Shown here: in pieces, positions 20,087-29,124 of the stretch
How positions within the stretch are numbered: position 1 is the first letter of the stretch
Layout of the letters: each line of letters begins with the position of its first letter
Translations under genes and position numbers: made by a program
Assembly (NCBI RefSeq): GCF_014280965.1
Contig: NZ_JACODZ010000007.1
Coordinates: 124,001 to 188,000, forward strand
DNA from: Echinicola salinicaeni
GTDB lineage: Bacteria; Bacteroidota; Bacteroidia; Cytophagales; Cyclobacteriaceae
Length of the DNA: 64,000 nucleotides
Reading direction: 5' to 3'
The notes under the pieces: generated by a model
What the model saw: the letters and a program-made list of their open reading frames with translations, nothing else
Told to the model about the DNA's origin: nothing
The model's database searches: none

Positions 20087-20116
20087 TTGATACAGAATCA
20101 AATTCCCTTATATTTG
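20087..20116 (+). promoter_or_regulatory. Bacteroidota-type promoter of the bamD operon
   Basis: TTG (20087-20089, in context TTTG), 19-base spacer, then TATATTTG (20109-20116), a full match to TTG-N19-TAnnTTTG. Transcription would start near 20121-20124, only a few bases before the bamD ATG at 20127. Confidence 0.7.
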
Positions 20117-20126
20117 CAGATTGAAA

Positions 20127-21077
20127 ATGATGAACACAGTTATTAAGTATACATTACTATTTGTAATCATCATCTCATTAGGTTCCTGCGGCAAGTTTTA
20201 CAAGCTGGAGAAAAGTACCAACTGGGATGACGTTTACACTGCGGCCAACGAATACTACCAAGAAGGTGAGTACAGTAAATCCATTATCCTTTACGATAAG
20301 GTATTACCAGTAATCCGTGGAAGCGAAAAGTCTGAATTGGCCCAGTTCAACTATGCGTACGCCCATTTCAGATTAAAAAGATATATAGAAGCAGCAAGTT
20401 ATTTCAACAATTTCTACCAAAGCTATAGCCGAAGTCCAATGGCAGAGGAAGCATTATTTATGCATGCTTACTCCCTATACATGGATGCTCCTGACTATAA
20501 TTTGGACCAAAAGAGCAGCAAAGAGGCTGTATCGGCCATCCAACAATTCATCAACAGGTTCCCAGAATCAGATTCTTACGAACGTGCGATGAGCATGGTG
20601 ACAGATCTTCAGTCAAGGTTTGAGAAAAAGGCTTACGAAGAGTCTCAAATGTACTATAGACTTACAGAAGGGCTTTTCCCCGGTCAATTCTACTTGGCTT
20701 GTATAGTTAACTTCCAAAATTTTGCCAAAAGGTATCCAAACAGTGAACACAATGAAGAGCTAGCTTATAAGTTAGTAGAGGTAAGCACAGCTTATGCTGA
20801 AAGAAGTGTTTTTAATAAAAAAGAAGAAAGACTTGAGGATGCCATTGAATTTGGAGAAGATTTCAAGAGAAAATATCCTTCTAGTGATTTCAATAATGAA
20901 GTAATTTCTTTGATTGAGCAATCAAGGTCTGAATTGAATTCCCATCAAAAGCTGAAAAAGCAGTATGAGGAAATCAAAGCCCGAGAAGCCGCTCTAAAAA
21001 AAGAACAACAAGAAGAAAAGGAAGAAGAAGTTGAGCTAGAAGAAGCAATAAAGCCTGCCAATGCTGGCAGCAAATAA
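20127..21077 (+). CDS. bamD: Outer-membrane assembly lipoprotein BamD
   Basis: 316-residue lipoprotein of the BAM complex, which inserts beta-barrel proteins into the outer membrane. The signal peptide ends in the lipobox LGSC, with Cys about 21 residues from the chosen ATG. TPR-like helical repeats follow (about 35-250, e.g. AANEYYQEGEYSKSIILYDKV, YIEAASYFNNFYQSYSRSPM), then a Glu/Lys-rich coiled tail. The longest frame starts with a TTG at 20121, but ATG 20127 is the better start and fits the promoter. First gene of the bamD-rpoZ-coaBC-porD-recN operon, a gene order common in this phylum. Confidence 0.94.
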   Translation: MMNTVIKYTLLFVIIISLGSCGKFYKLEKSTNWDDVYTAANEYYQEGEYSKSIILYDKVLPVIRGSEKSELAQFNYAYAHFRLKRYIEAASYFNNFYQSYSRSPMAEEALFMHAYSLYMDAPDYNLDQKSSKEAVSAIQQFINRFPESDSYERAMSMVTDLQSRFEKKAYEESQMYYRLTEGLFPGQFYLACIVNFQNFAKRYPNSEHNEELAYKLVEVSTAYAERSVFNKKEERLEDAIEFGEDFKRKYPSSDFNNEVISLIEQSRSELNSHQKLKKQYEEIKAREAALKKEQQEEKEEEVELEEAIKPANAGSK

Positions 21078-21110
21078 TTCGATCAAATAGAAAATAAACT
21101 TTATATCAAT

Positions 21111-21428
21111 ATGGCAGTTAATCCTTCAATTATCACTAGAGACTTGGACAAAGTAGCCGAAAAGTCTGGCAACCTTTATGAGTCCCTTCATATCGTAGCT
21201 CAAAGAGCCAAGCAAATCTCATTGGCTACCAAAGAAGAATTAAACAACAAGCTATCTGAATTTGCTTCTACTGTAGACAATTTGGAAGAAGTTTTTGAAA
21301 ACAAGGAACAAATAGAGATTTCCAAATTCTACGAAAGAATGCCAAAGCCTACTAATTTGGCCATGGAAGAGTTTATGGATGACAAAGTCCACTTCCGTAA
21401 CCCGAATATTGATTCAGAAGAAGAATAA
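21111..21428 (+). CDS. rpoZ: RNA polymerase omega subunit
   Basis: 105-residue omega subunit, which helps fold and stabilise the beta' subunit. The core helix region is about 15-50 (SGNLYESLHIVAQRAKQIS, corresponding to the omega N-terminal motif). The C-terminal acidic extension is typical of the Bacteroidota form. It lies 33 bases after bamD and 5 bases before coaBC, in a conserved cluster. The position between bamD and coaBC and the length support the call more than sequence identity does. Confidence 0.85.
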   Translation: MAVNPSIITRDLDKVAEKSGNLYESLHIVAQRAKQISLATKEELNNKLSEFASTVDNLEEVFENKEQIEISKFYERMPKPTNLAMEEFMDDKVHFRNPNIDSEEE

Positions 21429-21433
21429 TCATC

Positions 21434-22645
21434 ATGCAGCTGCAAGGCAAAAGAGTATTACTTGCTGTTACAGGAAGCATTGCCGCCTATAAAGCAGCTC
21501 ACTTAACCAGATTACTGGTCAAAGAAGGAGCAGAAGTACAAATCATTATGAGTACTTCTGCTCTTGACTTTATTACCCCTCTGACATTATCTACTCTTTC
21601 CAAAAGACCAGTATATCACCAGTTTCATAAAAATGAAACCGGTGAATGGAACAACCATGTAGAACTGGGACTTTGGGCAGACATTTTTCTTATAGCCCCG
21701 CTTAGTGCAAGTACCCTTTCCAAACTTGCCCAGGGCAATTCTGACAATTTACTTACCGCTACTTATCTTTCAGCTCGCTGCCCAGTAATGCTGGCTCCTG
21801 CAATGGACTTGGACATGTACCAACACCCCTCTGTTCGATCAAATCTTGCTGTAGTAAAGGAATATGGCAATATCATCTTGGACGCAGAAAGCGGAGAATT
21901 GGCCAGTGGACTCAGTGGTCAAGGTAGAATGATGGAACCTGAGCACATCTTGAAAAAGATCATTCATCACTTCAACAAGTCAAAAGATTTTGAAGGTAAA
22001 AAAATAATGATCACTGCAGGACCAACCCAAGAGGCCATAGATCCGGTGAGATTCATAGGCAATCACTCCAGTGGAAAAATGGGTGTCGCCCTTGCTGAAA
22101 ACCTCGCGAGTCGTGGGGCCAAAATTGACCTGATCCTAGGACCAAGCCATATCGAGGTCAACCATCCTAATATCAAAATAAGTCCAGTAACGAGCACCCA
22201 AGACATGTACAAGGCTGCCCAAGCTGTGCATCCTCATATGGACATTTGTATTTTTGCGGCAGCTGTGGCCGATTATACCCCAGCTGATCCGGCCAAAGAA
22301 AAGATCAAAAAAAATGAAGAAAGCATGTCCATAGTCCTAAAGAAAAACGTGGACATAGCAGCAAGCTTGGGTAGAGTAAAAAAAGAAGGCCAATTCCATA
22401 TTGGCTTTGCATTGGAAACAAACCAGGAGGAAGAGAATGCCCAAGCCAAGCTAAAAAAGAAGAACTTTGACTTTATTGTACTTAATTCCATGAATGATTC
22501 AGGGGCAGGTTTCAAACATGACACCAATAAAGTAACGATCTTTCATCAATCAGGCCAAAAGCAGGTCACTGACTTATTACCCAAATCTGCAATCGCCGAT
22601 TTAATTATTGACTCGTTAAAAAAACAACTGGATCCAGAAAACTGA
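21434..22645 (+). CDS. coaBC: Bifunctional CoaBC (phosphopantothenoylcysteine synthetase/decarboxylase)
   Basis: 403-residue coenzyme A biosynthesis enzyme. The N-terminal CoaC flavin-dependent decarboxylase (1-175) has VTGSIAAYKAAHL for FMN binding, the catalytic His in NHVELGLWAD, and APAMDLDMY, where the classical motif has Asn after Met (PxMNxxM); Asp is used here. The C-terminal CoaB ligase (about 185-403) has ITAGPTQEAIDPVRFIGNHSSGKMG and the Lys-containing AAAVADYTP region. Start ATG lies 5 bases after the rpoZ stop. Cytosolic. Confidence 0.95.
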   Translation: MQLQGKRVLLAVTGSIAAYKAAHLTRLLVKEGAEVQIIMSTSALDFITPLTLSTLSKRPVYHQFHKNETGEWNNHVELGLWADIFLIAPLSASTLSKLAQGNSDNLLTATYLSARCPVMLAPAMDLDMYQHPSVRSNLAVVKEYGNIILDAESGELASGLSGQGRMMEPEHILKKIIHHFNKSKDFEGKKIMITAGPTQEAIDPVRFIGNHSSGKMGVALAENLASRGAKIDLILGPSHIEVNHPNIKISPVTSTQDMYKAAQAVHPHMDICIFAAAVADYTPADPAKEKIKKNEESMSIVLKKNVDIAASLGRVKKEGQFHIGFALETNQEEENAQAKLKKKNFDFIVLNSMNDSGAGFKHDTNKVTIFHQSGQKQVTDLLPKSAIADLIIDSLKKQLDPEN

Positions 22646-22685
22646 TTAGAACATTATTTTTATATTTAAGCATTACCCAAAGAAT

Positions 22686-23588
22686 ATGAGGATCAAACTG
22701 ATTTTACTTTTATGCTTTATATCCACATTTCAGGTTGCAGCGCAGGAACTCAACTTTACGGTTGCGATCAATAGCGACAGGGCCAGAACCCAAAACAAAG
22801 ATATTTTTGATCAAATGAAAAACTCCTTTGAGCAGTTTTTAAATGGACGAAGCTGGACCAATGACCAGTTTACCCAAGAAGAGCGCATCAAAGGGAATAT
22901 TTTGATCACGATTAATGACATGCCTCAAGTCGGTTTCTTTGAAGCTACCGTACAAATACAAGCCGTCCGCCCTATCTATGGCACGAGCTATGAAAGCCTT
23001 ACCTTCAACTTTGTAGACAGAAATTGGAGTTTTGAATTTCTTGAATCACAGCCCATGGAATTCAATAGGTATTCCCATTTGAGCGAAATAACTTCCCTTT
23101 TGGCTTATTACGCCAATATTGTCATTGGGATAGATTATGACACCTTTTCCCCTGAGGGGGGAGAGCCCTATTTGGAGATTGCCAATAATATTGTATCCAA
23201 TGCTCAGCAATCTTCAAGACCTGGCTGGGAACAAAGTCCGAGCAATAGAAGAAACCGCTATTGGCTGATGGACGAACTTTACAGTTCACAGGTTACCCGC
23301 TCCATCAGGGAGGCCTATTATCTATATCATAGAATGGGTATGGACCAATTGACTAAGTCTCCAGAAGATGCTTACAAAAACATCCTAGCTGCCCTTCAAA
23401 AACTGGAAGAAGTAAACCGTACTATACCGAATAGTATTTTGGCAATATCTTTTATGGATGCCAAATCTGATGAAATCAGTAAAGTACTCAAAAATGCACC
23501 AGAGGAAATCCAACAACAGGCTGTTGATATTCTGCTTAAAGTAGACCCTAACAATGCCAGAAAATACAATGACATCCTCAAAGGATAG
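22686..23588 (+). CDS. porD: DUF4835 / PorD-like periplasmic protein
   Basis: 300 residues with a signal peptide (1-19, ending FQVAAQ) and the DUF4835 domain: ELNFTVAINSDRARTQNKDI at the mature N-terminus, then WTNDQFTQEERI and YYANIVIGIDYDTFSPEGG. Members are annotated PorD, implicated in type IX secretion in gliding and oral Bacteroidota; the molecular role is unclear. It lies 40 bases downstream of coaBC and 50 bases upstream of recN, as in many relatives. The domain is convincing; the T9SS role comes from family annotation, not from the sequence. Confidence 0.82.
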   Translation: MRIKLILLLCFISTFQVAAQELNFTVAINSDRARTQNKDIFDQMKNSFEQFLNGRSWTNDQFTQEERIKGNILITINDMPQVGFFEATVQIQAVRPIYGTSYESLTFNFVDRNWSFEFLESQPMEFNRYSHLSEITSLLAYYANIVIGIDYDTFSPEGGEPYLEIANNIVSNAQQSSRPGWEQSPSNRRNRYWLMDELYSSQVTRSIREAYYLYHRMGMDQLTKSPEDAYKNILAALQKLEEVNRTIPNSILAISFMDAKSDEISKVLKNAPEEIQQQAVDILLKVDPNNARKYNDILKG

Positions 23589-23638
23589 CTGGTTTTTGCT
23601 TACTTTTACCTCCAATCAAAGAAAAACATTATTACAGT

Positions 23639-25288
23639 ATGCTAAAAAGCCTGAGCATTTCAAATTATGCATTAATTGAAACTTTGGAAATGACGCCTTC
23701 CAGTTCATTGAATATGATTACTGGTGAAACAGGAGCAGGTAAATCCATCATGCTAGGTGCGGTGGGACTATTATTAGGAAATAGGGCCGACACCAAATCC
23801 CTTTTCAATGATTCTAAAAAATGTATTATTGAAGGAGAATTTGACATCCTCAATTATGGGCTGGAACACTATTTTGAATCAGAAGATTTGGACTTTGAGT
23901 CGCAATGTATCATTAGAAGGGAAATAGCTCCTTCAGGCAAATCAAGGGCCTTTGTCAATGACACACCAGTAAAACTGGAAGTGCTAAAAAACCTAGGAAA
24001 ATCCTTAATGGATATTCACTCCCAGCACGACACCCTACTTTTGGGAGCTGGAGAATATCAATTAAACCTAATTGATGCCTTTGCCCAAACCCAAGCAGAA
24101 AGAGAACAATACAATCAAGCATACAAAACCTATAGAAAAGTCAATAAAGCATTTGATAAACTTGCCCATGAAGCAGCTGAACTAAGAAAAGAAGCTGATT
24201 TCAATCAATTCCAACTGGAGGAACTTTCTGCACTCAGTTTGCAAGAAGGAGAACAAGAAGAACTTGAAAATGAGCAGGAAATCCTCGATAACGCGGAGGA
24301 AATCAAAGCCAAAATCAATGAAAACCTCCAATTATTGAATGGTGATGAACTTGCTGCCACTACCCTACTGATGCAAGTCAACCAGGGACTTCAGCAACTG
24401 GGCCGTTTTAGCAACAGATTCGTTGAGCTCAAAGAGCGATTTGAAAGTGTATGCATCGAGGTCAATGATATTTCTGCCACCTTAGAGGATGAGGACAGTA
24501 AGATAGAGGTTGATTTTGAAAAGCTGGAAGAAATCAGGGAAAGACTGAGCAAGATCTACCAACTACAGAAGAAACATGGTCTTCAGTCTGTGGAAGAATT
24601 GATGGAACTGGAAAAAGAGCTGGCTGAAAAGGCCTTTCAGATCGATCATTTAGATGAAGAATTGGAGCGCTTGAAAAATGAAACCGATCAAGCATGGCAA
24701 AGCCTATTAAAAGCGGGAGAGGTGCTTTCCAAAAAACGTCAAAAAAGCTTCAAGGAATTTGCTCAGGAAATAACAGGACTTCTAGGCCAGCTGGGTATGG
24801 AAAATGCAAAAATAGAATTTTCACATGACCGAATAGCACCTAGCTCAAATGGCACAGATGAGGTCGAAATCATGTTCTCAGCCAACAAAGGAGTCAAGCC
24901 ACAAGCTATCCGACAGGTTGCTTCAGGTGGTGAATTCTCCAGATTAATGTTTGCCATTAAATATATCATGGCCGACAAGGTAGCCCTCCCGACATTGATA
25001 TTTGATGAAATAGACACAGGGATTTCCGGTGAAGTGGCCTTACAGATGGTATTGATGATGCAGCAAATAGCAGAGAACCATCAGGTTATTTGTATTAGTC
25101 ACTTACCTCAAGTAGCAGCTAAAGGAGATAGGCATTATTTTGTTTACAAGGACAATAGTTCAGACCGAACCATTAGTAAGATCCGTACTTTAGATGAAGA
25201 GGAGCGGATAACAGAAATTGCAAAAATGATTGCAGGAGCCAACCCTTCAGAATCTGCACTTAAAAGTGCCATGGATCTATTAAAGTAA
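23639..25288 (+). CDS. recN: DNA repair ATPase RecN
   Basis: 549-residue SMC-like protein for double-strand-break repair. The Walker A MITGETGAGKSIMLGAV is at about residues 28-44. Long coiled-coil arms occupy about 150-370 (Glu/Gln/Leu-rich). The ABC signature QVASGGEFSRLMFAIKY is near residue 428, and Walker B LIFDEIDTGISGEVA is near 453. Length and motifs are complete. Last gene of the bamD operon; fabI follows after 121 bases with its own start. Cytosolic, nucleoid associated. Confidence 0.96.
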   Translation: MLKSLSISNYALIETLEMTPSSSLNMITGETGAGKSIMLGAVGLLLGNRADTKSLFNDSKKCIIEGEFDILNYGLEHYFESEDLDFESQCIIRREIAPSGKSRAFVNDTPVKLEVLKNLGKSLMDIHSQHDTLLLGAGEYQLNLIDAFAQTQAEREQYNQAYKTYRKVNKAFDKLAHEAAELRKEADFNQFQLEELSALSLQEGEQEELENEQEILDNAEEIKAKINENLQLLNGDELAATTLLMQVNQGLQQLGRFSNRFVELKERFESVCIEVNDISATLEDEDSKIEVDFEKLEEIRERLSKIYQLQKKHGLQSVEELMELEKELAEKAFQIDHLDEELERLKNETDQAWQSLLKAGEVLSKKRQKSFKEFAQEITGLLGQLGMENAKIEFSHDRIAPSSNGTDEVEIMFSANKGVKPQAIRQVASGGEFSRLMFAIKYIMADKVALPTLIFDEIDTGISGEVALQMVLMMQQIAENHQVICISHLPQVAAKGDRHYFVYKDNSSDRTISKIRTLDEEERITEIAKMIAGANPSESALKSAMDLLK

Positions 25289-25409
25289 AACCTGATCTTT
25301 CTTCCTAGAAAGTTAGAGAAAGACATTTATCATATCAATCACGTAAGTTTGCCTAAAATTTTATTTATTTTTACGGATTATTTAAGCGAAATCAATTAAA
25401 AAACATATC

Positions 25410-26228
25410 ATGCCTGAGAATCTACTTCAAGGAAAAAAAGGAATTATTACCGGTGCATTGGATGAAAACTCTATTGCCTGGAAAACCGCTCTAAAGGCTA
25501 AAGAGCAAGGAGCTAAGTTTGTCCTTACCAATGCCCCTATCGCTATGAGAATGGGTGCAATCCAAGAATTGGCAAAAGAATGTGATACCATCGTCATCCC
25601 TGCTGATGCCACTTCAGTAGAAGACATCGAAAAACTATATGCAGAAGCAAAGGAATTCTTAGGTGGAAACTTTGACTTCTTATTGCACTCTATTGGAATG
25701 TCTCCAAATATCAGAAAAGGCAGAGAGTATGGAGACCTTAATTATGATTGGGCCATGAAGTCTTATGATATTTCTGCCTTGTCTTTCCATAAGATGATGC
25801 AAGTAGCAGAAAAGCAAGATGTAATGAACGAATGGGGTTCTATAGTAGGCCTTTCTTATATCGCTGCCCAAAGAGTCTATCCATTTTATACGGATATGGC
25901 TGATGCCAAAGCCCTATTGGAAAGTATTGCCAGAGGATTTGGATACAGATATGGTAAAAATAAAAAAGTTAGGGTAAACACCATCTCTCAATCACCTACA
26001 GTGACTACTGCGGGTTCAGGAATTGGAGGATTCAACTCTTTCTTTAACTTTGCCGAGTCACTTTCTCCACTAGGGAATGCCTCTGCCGAAGCCTGTGCAG
26101 AGTATATCGTCACCATGTTCTCTGACTATACCAGAATGGTTACCATGCAGAACTTATACCACGATGGCGGTTATTCCAGCACCGGCATCTCTGAAGATAT
26201 CATGGAAAAGCTTACAGACTTGAAATAA
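25410..26228 (+). CDS. fabI: Enoyl-[acyl-carrier-protein] reductase FabI
   Basis: 272-residue NADH-dependent SDR enzyme, the last reduction of fatty acid elongation. The cofactor loop is ITGALDENSIAW (about 11-22). HSIGMSP (about 93-99) matches the FabI-type HSIA/HSIG motif. The catalytic Y-x6-K is in FYTDMADAKALLE (about 162-174), and the flexible lid follows at TVTTAGSGIGGF. It stands as a single-gene unit between recN and a strong terminator. This is the target class of triclosan and related inhibitors. Confidence 0.96.
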   Translation: MPENLLQGKKGIITGALDENSIAWKTALKAKEQGAKFVLTNAPIAMRMGAIQELAKECDTIVIPADATSVEDIEKLYAEAKEFLGGNFDFLLHSIGMSPNIRKGREYGDLNYDWAMKSYDISALSFHKMMQVAEKQDVMNEWGSIVGLSYIAAQRVYPFYTDMADAKALLESIARGFGYRYGKNKKVRVNTISQSPTVTTAGSGIGGFNSFFNFAESLSPLGNASAEACAEYIVTMFSDYTRMVTMQNLYHDGGYSSTGISEDIMEKLTDLK

Positions 26229-26233
26229 TCTTT

Positions 26234-26260
26234 AAAGCTCCCAAAAGGGAGCTTTTTTTT
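26234..26260 (+). terminator. Intrinsic terminator of fabI
   Basis: Perfect 9-bp stem AAAGCTCCC / GGGAGCTTT (26234-26242 with 26247-26255, AAAA loop) followed by a run of T residues to 26260; it begins 5 bases after the stop. Confidence 0.95.
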
Positions 26261-26506
26261 ATCCCTTTTATTTATTTAGGACAACTTGGTGGCAATTTCT
26301 AGTTCCAAATAAGATCATTTTTTTTTAATGCTTTTGTAAATAAAACCGACATTAACGACTTTTTCTTCAACAAAACTAGAATATCAATAAAATTTTCATA
26401 ATTTAGGAAAGAGATGACCAAGCTCTAATTACTTCCCTATAGTTACCCTTATAAGTTTAAATAATAAGCCAATTAATATTTAACAACTCAAACAAAAGGG
26501 TAATCA

Positions 26507-27673
26507 ATGAAAAATCACAGAAGAGACTTTATTAGGAAAGCCACATTGGTAGGCTTAAGTACAGGCTTAGGTCTTGGAGCTTGTACCCGCTATATCCCTA
26601 CAGGGTCAGACGGCAATTTCTATATCAATTCCTCAAAAGGCCTTCCCAAGGTAAATGTTTCTAAAAAGCGAGTCATAAAAGAATCTGTAGGCTTAAGGCC
26701 ATTTAGAAAAAAGGGACCGAGAATTGAATTGCAAGAATTGGACAATAAAAAAATTGTTCATAATTATGGCCATGGAGGCAGTGGGTGGTCACTTTCTTGG
26801 GGCACTTCAAAAATTGCTGCTGATATCATTGACACTTTATACAGCAAAGAAGTTGCAGTAATAGGCTGTGGCATCATTGGTTTGACTACGGCCAGAACCC
26901 TTCAAGACAGAGGCTATAATGTCACCATTTACACCAAAGAAGTTTTCCCTAGAGTCACCTCAGCCATGGCCACAGGAACCTGGTCACCGACTTCCAGACT
27001 GATTTTAAAGGAGAACATTACTCCAGCCTTCACGGAGATGTTTCAGCAGGCCTGCTCCCATTCTTTCAACACCTTTCAAAGATTGTTGGGCATCAACCAA
27101 ATGGTCAATTGGATGGAGAACTACCATATTGCATCCAATGACCATTCCTCAAATAATGGTCATCAAAAATATGCTGCCAAAGCCCAGCTTTTCAGCCATG
27201 AAATGAACTTTTATCCTTCACCAAACCAGCTGAACCATAGAGATAATCCATTTAAAGTAAAGCATGTCTATAAATCTCCCACCACCATTTTCAATATCCC
27301 CATCTTTATGAAAATGCTACGGGATGATTTCCTTCTGGCAGGAGGTAAAATCGAATTTAAGACTTTCAATAAACCAGAGGACATCGATGCGCTTCCACAA
27401 AAATGCATCGCCAATTGTACAGGACTAGGCTCCCTTGAGTTATTTGGAGACGAAGAAATGATGCCCATTTCAGGACAGCTTTGCTTTCTAATCCCCCAAC
27501 CTGAATTAACTTATAGGGCAAGTATGTCTGGCGTATATTTTATACCTAGAAAAGACGGCATTATGCTTGGCGGGAACGGAATAGAAAATAACTGGGACAT
27601 CACACCAGACGATGAAGTAACTGATCGGTATCTTGAAGGTGTTGCCGAAATGATGAAAATCATGAAAAGTTAA
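26507..27673 (+). CDS. Tat-exported, circularly permuted D-amino-acid-oxidase-like flavoprotein
   Basis: 388 residues. The N-terminus HRRDFIRKA (4-12) is a twin-arginine signal ending in lipobox LGAC (Cys26), suggesting a Tat-exported lipoprotein. The order of the DAAO motifs is unusual: the normally C-terminal segment comes first (VGLRPFRKKGPRIEL at 61-75, then HNYGHGGSGWSLSWG at 85-99). The FAD-binding Rossmann motif VIGCGIIGLTTA (119-130) follows, then NCTGLGSLEL (about 302) and YFIPRKDGIMLGGN. The protein ends where a classical DAAO would enter its RPxR strand. All recognisable DAAO motifs are present once, so it is permuted and not truncated. Likely substrate is a D-amino acid or small imino acid; inferred. 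Confidence 0.8.
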   Translation: MKNHRRDFIRKATLVGLSTGLGLGACTRYIPTGSDGNFYINSSKGLPKVNVSKKRVIKESVGLRPFRKKGPRIELQELDNKKIVHNYGHGGSGWSLSWGTSKIAADIIDTLYSKEVAVIGCGIIGLTTARTLQDRGYNVTIYTKEVFPRVTSAMATGTWSPTSRLILKENITPAFTEMFQQACSHSFNTFQRLLGINQMVNWMENYHIASNDHSSNNGHQKYAAKAQLFSHEMNFYPSPNQLNHRDNPFKVKHVYKSPTTIFNIPIFMKMLRDDFLLAGGKIEFKTFNKPEDIDALPQKCIANCTGLGSLELFGDEEMMPISGQLCFLIPQPELTYRASMSGVYFIPRKDGIMLGGNGIENNWDITPDDEVTDRYLEGVAEMMKIMKS

Positions 27674-27682
27674 AGCCTTAAA

Positions 27683-27718
27683 AGCCATATATGGATCGAC
27701 AATGCTCTATATATGGCT
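27683..27718. terminator. Hairpin between convergent genes, possible bidirectional terminator
   Basis: Perfect 10-bp inverted repeat AGCCATATAT / ATATATGGCT (27683-27692, 27709-27718) in the 51-base space between the convergent flavoprotein and reductase genes. It lacks a strong T-tract on either strand (four T on the minus strand), so efficiency is uncertain. Confidence 0.45.
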
Positions 27719-27724
27719 CCTCAT

Positions 27725-28255
27725 TTAATCTTTCATATCATACCATAGCTGCACCAAGCCTGAAGGATATGAAACACTTTTCATCAGATCCATACTTTGC
27801 TCTGGCCTTCCATCATTAAAAAGTCTTTTACCTGCTCCTAATAAATGGGGAATAATGGATATGATCATTTTGTCTATCAACTTATTCTTTAACAGACTAA
27901 AAACTACTTCACCTCCACCATCACAGTAAATATTTTTACCTTCCTCATTTTTCAGCTTGGAAATTAATTCAACCAAATCTCCACCATAATACTCTATATC
28001 CTCATTCCTCCCGGTTCTGCTCTTTGAAAGCACATAACATTTCTTGTCTTTATGTGGAAAAGGAATACCAAAGGACAATAGCTTATCATAGGTCTTTCTT
28101 CCCCAAATCAATGTATCTACCTGATGCTGAAAATCACCATATCCATAATCCTCCCCTAGCACATCCACCTTGGACAAAAAGTCGATATTATCATCTTCTG
28201 TAGCAATATAGCCATCCAAACTCATGGCGATATAAAGTATTACTTCCCTACTCAT
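27725..28255 (-). CDS. Dihydrofolate-reductase-family (RibD C-terminal) protein
   Basis: 176 residues of the RibD-C/DHFR-like fold. It starts VILYIAMSLDGYIAT (about 5-19); WGRKTYDKL sits at about 52-60 and YCDGGGEVVFSLL near 112-124, the NADPH-binding signature of this family. These stand-alone proteins are NAD(P)H reductases whose substrates are usually unknown; this is not a confirmed DHFR or riboflavin enzyme. It is the last gene of a small minus-strand group with an SDR and a Crp-family regulator; the gap to the SDR gene is 93 bases. Confidence 0.85.
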   Translation of the reverse strand: MSREVILYIAMSLDGYIATEDDNIDFLSKVDVLGEDYGYGDFQHQVDTLIWGRKTYDKLLSFGIPFPHKDKKCYVLSKSRTGRNEDIEYYGGDLVELISKLKNEEGKNIYCDGGGEVVFSLLKNKLIDKMIISIIPHLLGAGKRLFNDGRPEQSMDLMKSVSYPSGLVQLWYDMKD

Positions 28256-28348
28256 AATTGTTTTTTTTATATCTGAATGAAATTACTAGAATAGTACTTT
28301 TAATAAAAGAAATTTGGGCCAGGGCTGCTAAGATGGACATTAATTGCC

Positions 28349-29080
28349 TCAATTAATGACTTTTGATGCCAAAGAAGGAAAAAACCGGTGTAACCAATAA
28401 AGCATTTTCACCTTCCCTACTTTTATTTCCATCTGTCCCTTTTCAAGCCCCTTTAACATTTTACGCACAGCTTGATCCACGCTAATAGCCATTTGAGGCA
28501 CATTGCCACTATGCCAAGGAGTATCCACCACTGGCATAAATACTTCAACCAAACTAAGGGAGGAATGCTCACACTGCATACGCATCGTTTGGGAAAACGA
28601 ATGCAAACCTGCTTTAGTACTATTATAAATGGGGTATGCAGCTTTTGGACTATAGACCAATCCTGATGAAATATTAATGATATACGAACCGGAATTTTTG
28701 AGAAGTAAGGGCAAAAACAACTTGGTCAAGACTATAGGAGCGATCAAATTAGTAGCTATTTCAAGTTCAGCCTTATTGACCATATCCTCATCCTCATGAA
28801 AATTCGTCCTATGAACAATTGCAGCATTATTGATCAGCACATTACAATCTGGATACTCAACTGAAATTCTTTGAAACAGCCTTCTGCATTCTTTTTTGAC
28901 AGAAATATCGCATTGATAGACAACTAATTCAGGAAGCATTTGCTTTGCTTTATCCAATTTTACCTTGGACCTACCACAGACCAGTACCTTATTCCCTTTT
29001 TCAATAAACCTCTTAGCCAATTCTAGTCCTATTCCCGAACTCCCTCCCGTAATAAATATGGTATTGTTATGAAGTTGCAT
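28349..29080 (-). CDS. SDR-family short-chain dehydrogenase
   Basis: 243-residue classical short-chain dehydrogenase. The cofactor loop FITGGSSGIGLELAKRF is at residues 9-25, NNAAIVHR (about 87-94) is the NAG-type motif, and the catalytic Ser and Y-x3-K appear in NISSGLVYSPKAAYPIYNSTKAG (Tyr and Lys at about 152 and 156). Substrate unknown; the closest resemblance is to the DltE/YciK-like group. It lies 44 bases downstream of a Crp/Fnr-type regulator on the same strand, so regulation by that gene is plausible. Confidence 0.88.
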   Translation of the reverse strand: MQLHNNTIFITGGSSGIGLELAKRFIEKGNKVLVCGRSKVKLDKAKQMLPELVVYQCDISVKKECRRLFQRISVEYPDCNVLINNAAIVHRTNFHEDEDMVNKAELEIATNLIAPIVLTKLFLPLLLKNSGSYIINISSGLVYSPKAAYPIYNSTKAGLHSFSQTMRMQCEHSSLSLVEVFMPVVDTPWHSGNVPQMAISVDQAVRKMLKGLEKGQMEIKVGKVKMLYWLHRFFPSLASKVIN

Positions 29081-29124
29081 AATCGTTTTTTTCTACAATT
29101 AAGCAGCTTCAAGAGTCAATTTCA

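Noticed and set aside
28338-28358. 9-bp palindrome CATTAATTG/CAATTAATG at the stop codon of the SDR gene
   Set aside because: AT-rich, no T-tract, and overlaps coding sequence; too weak to call a terminator or operator.
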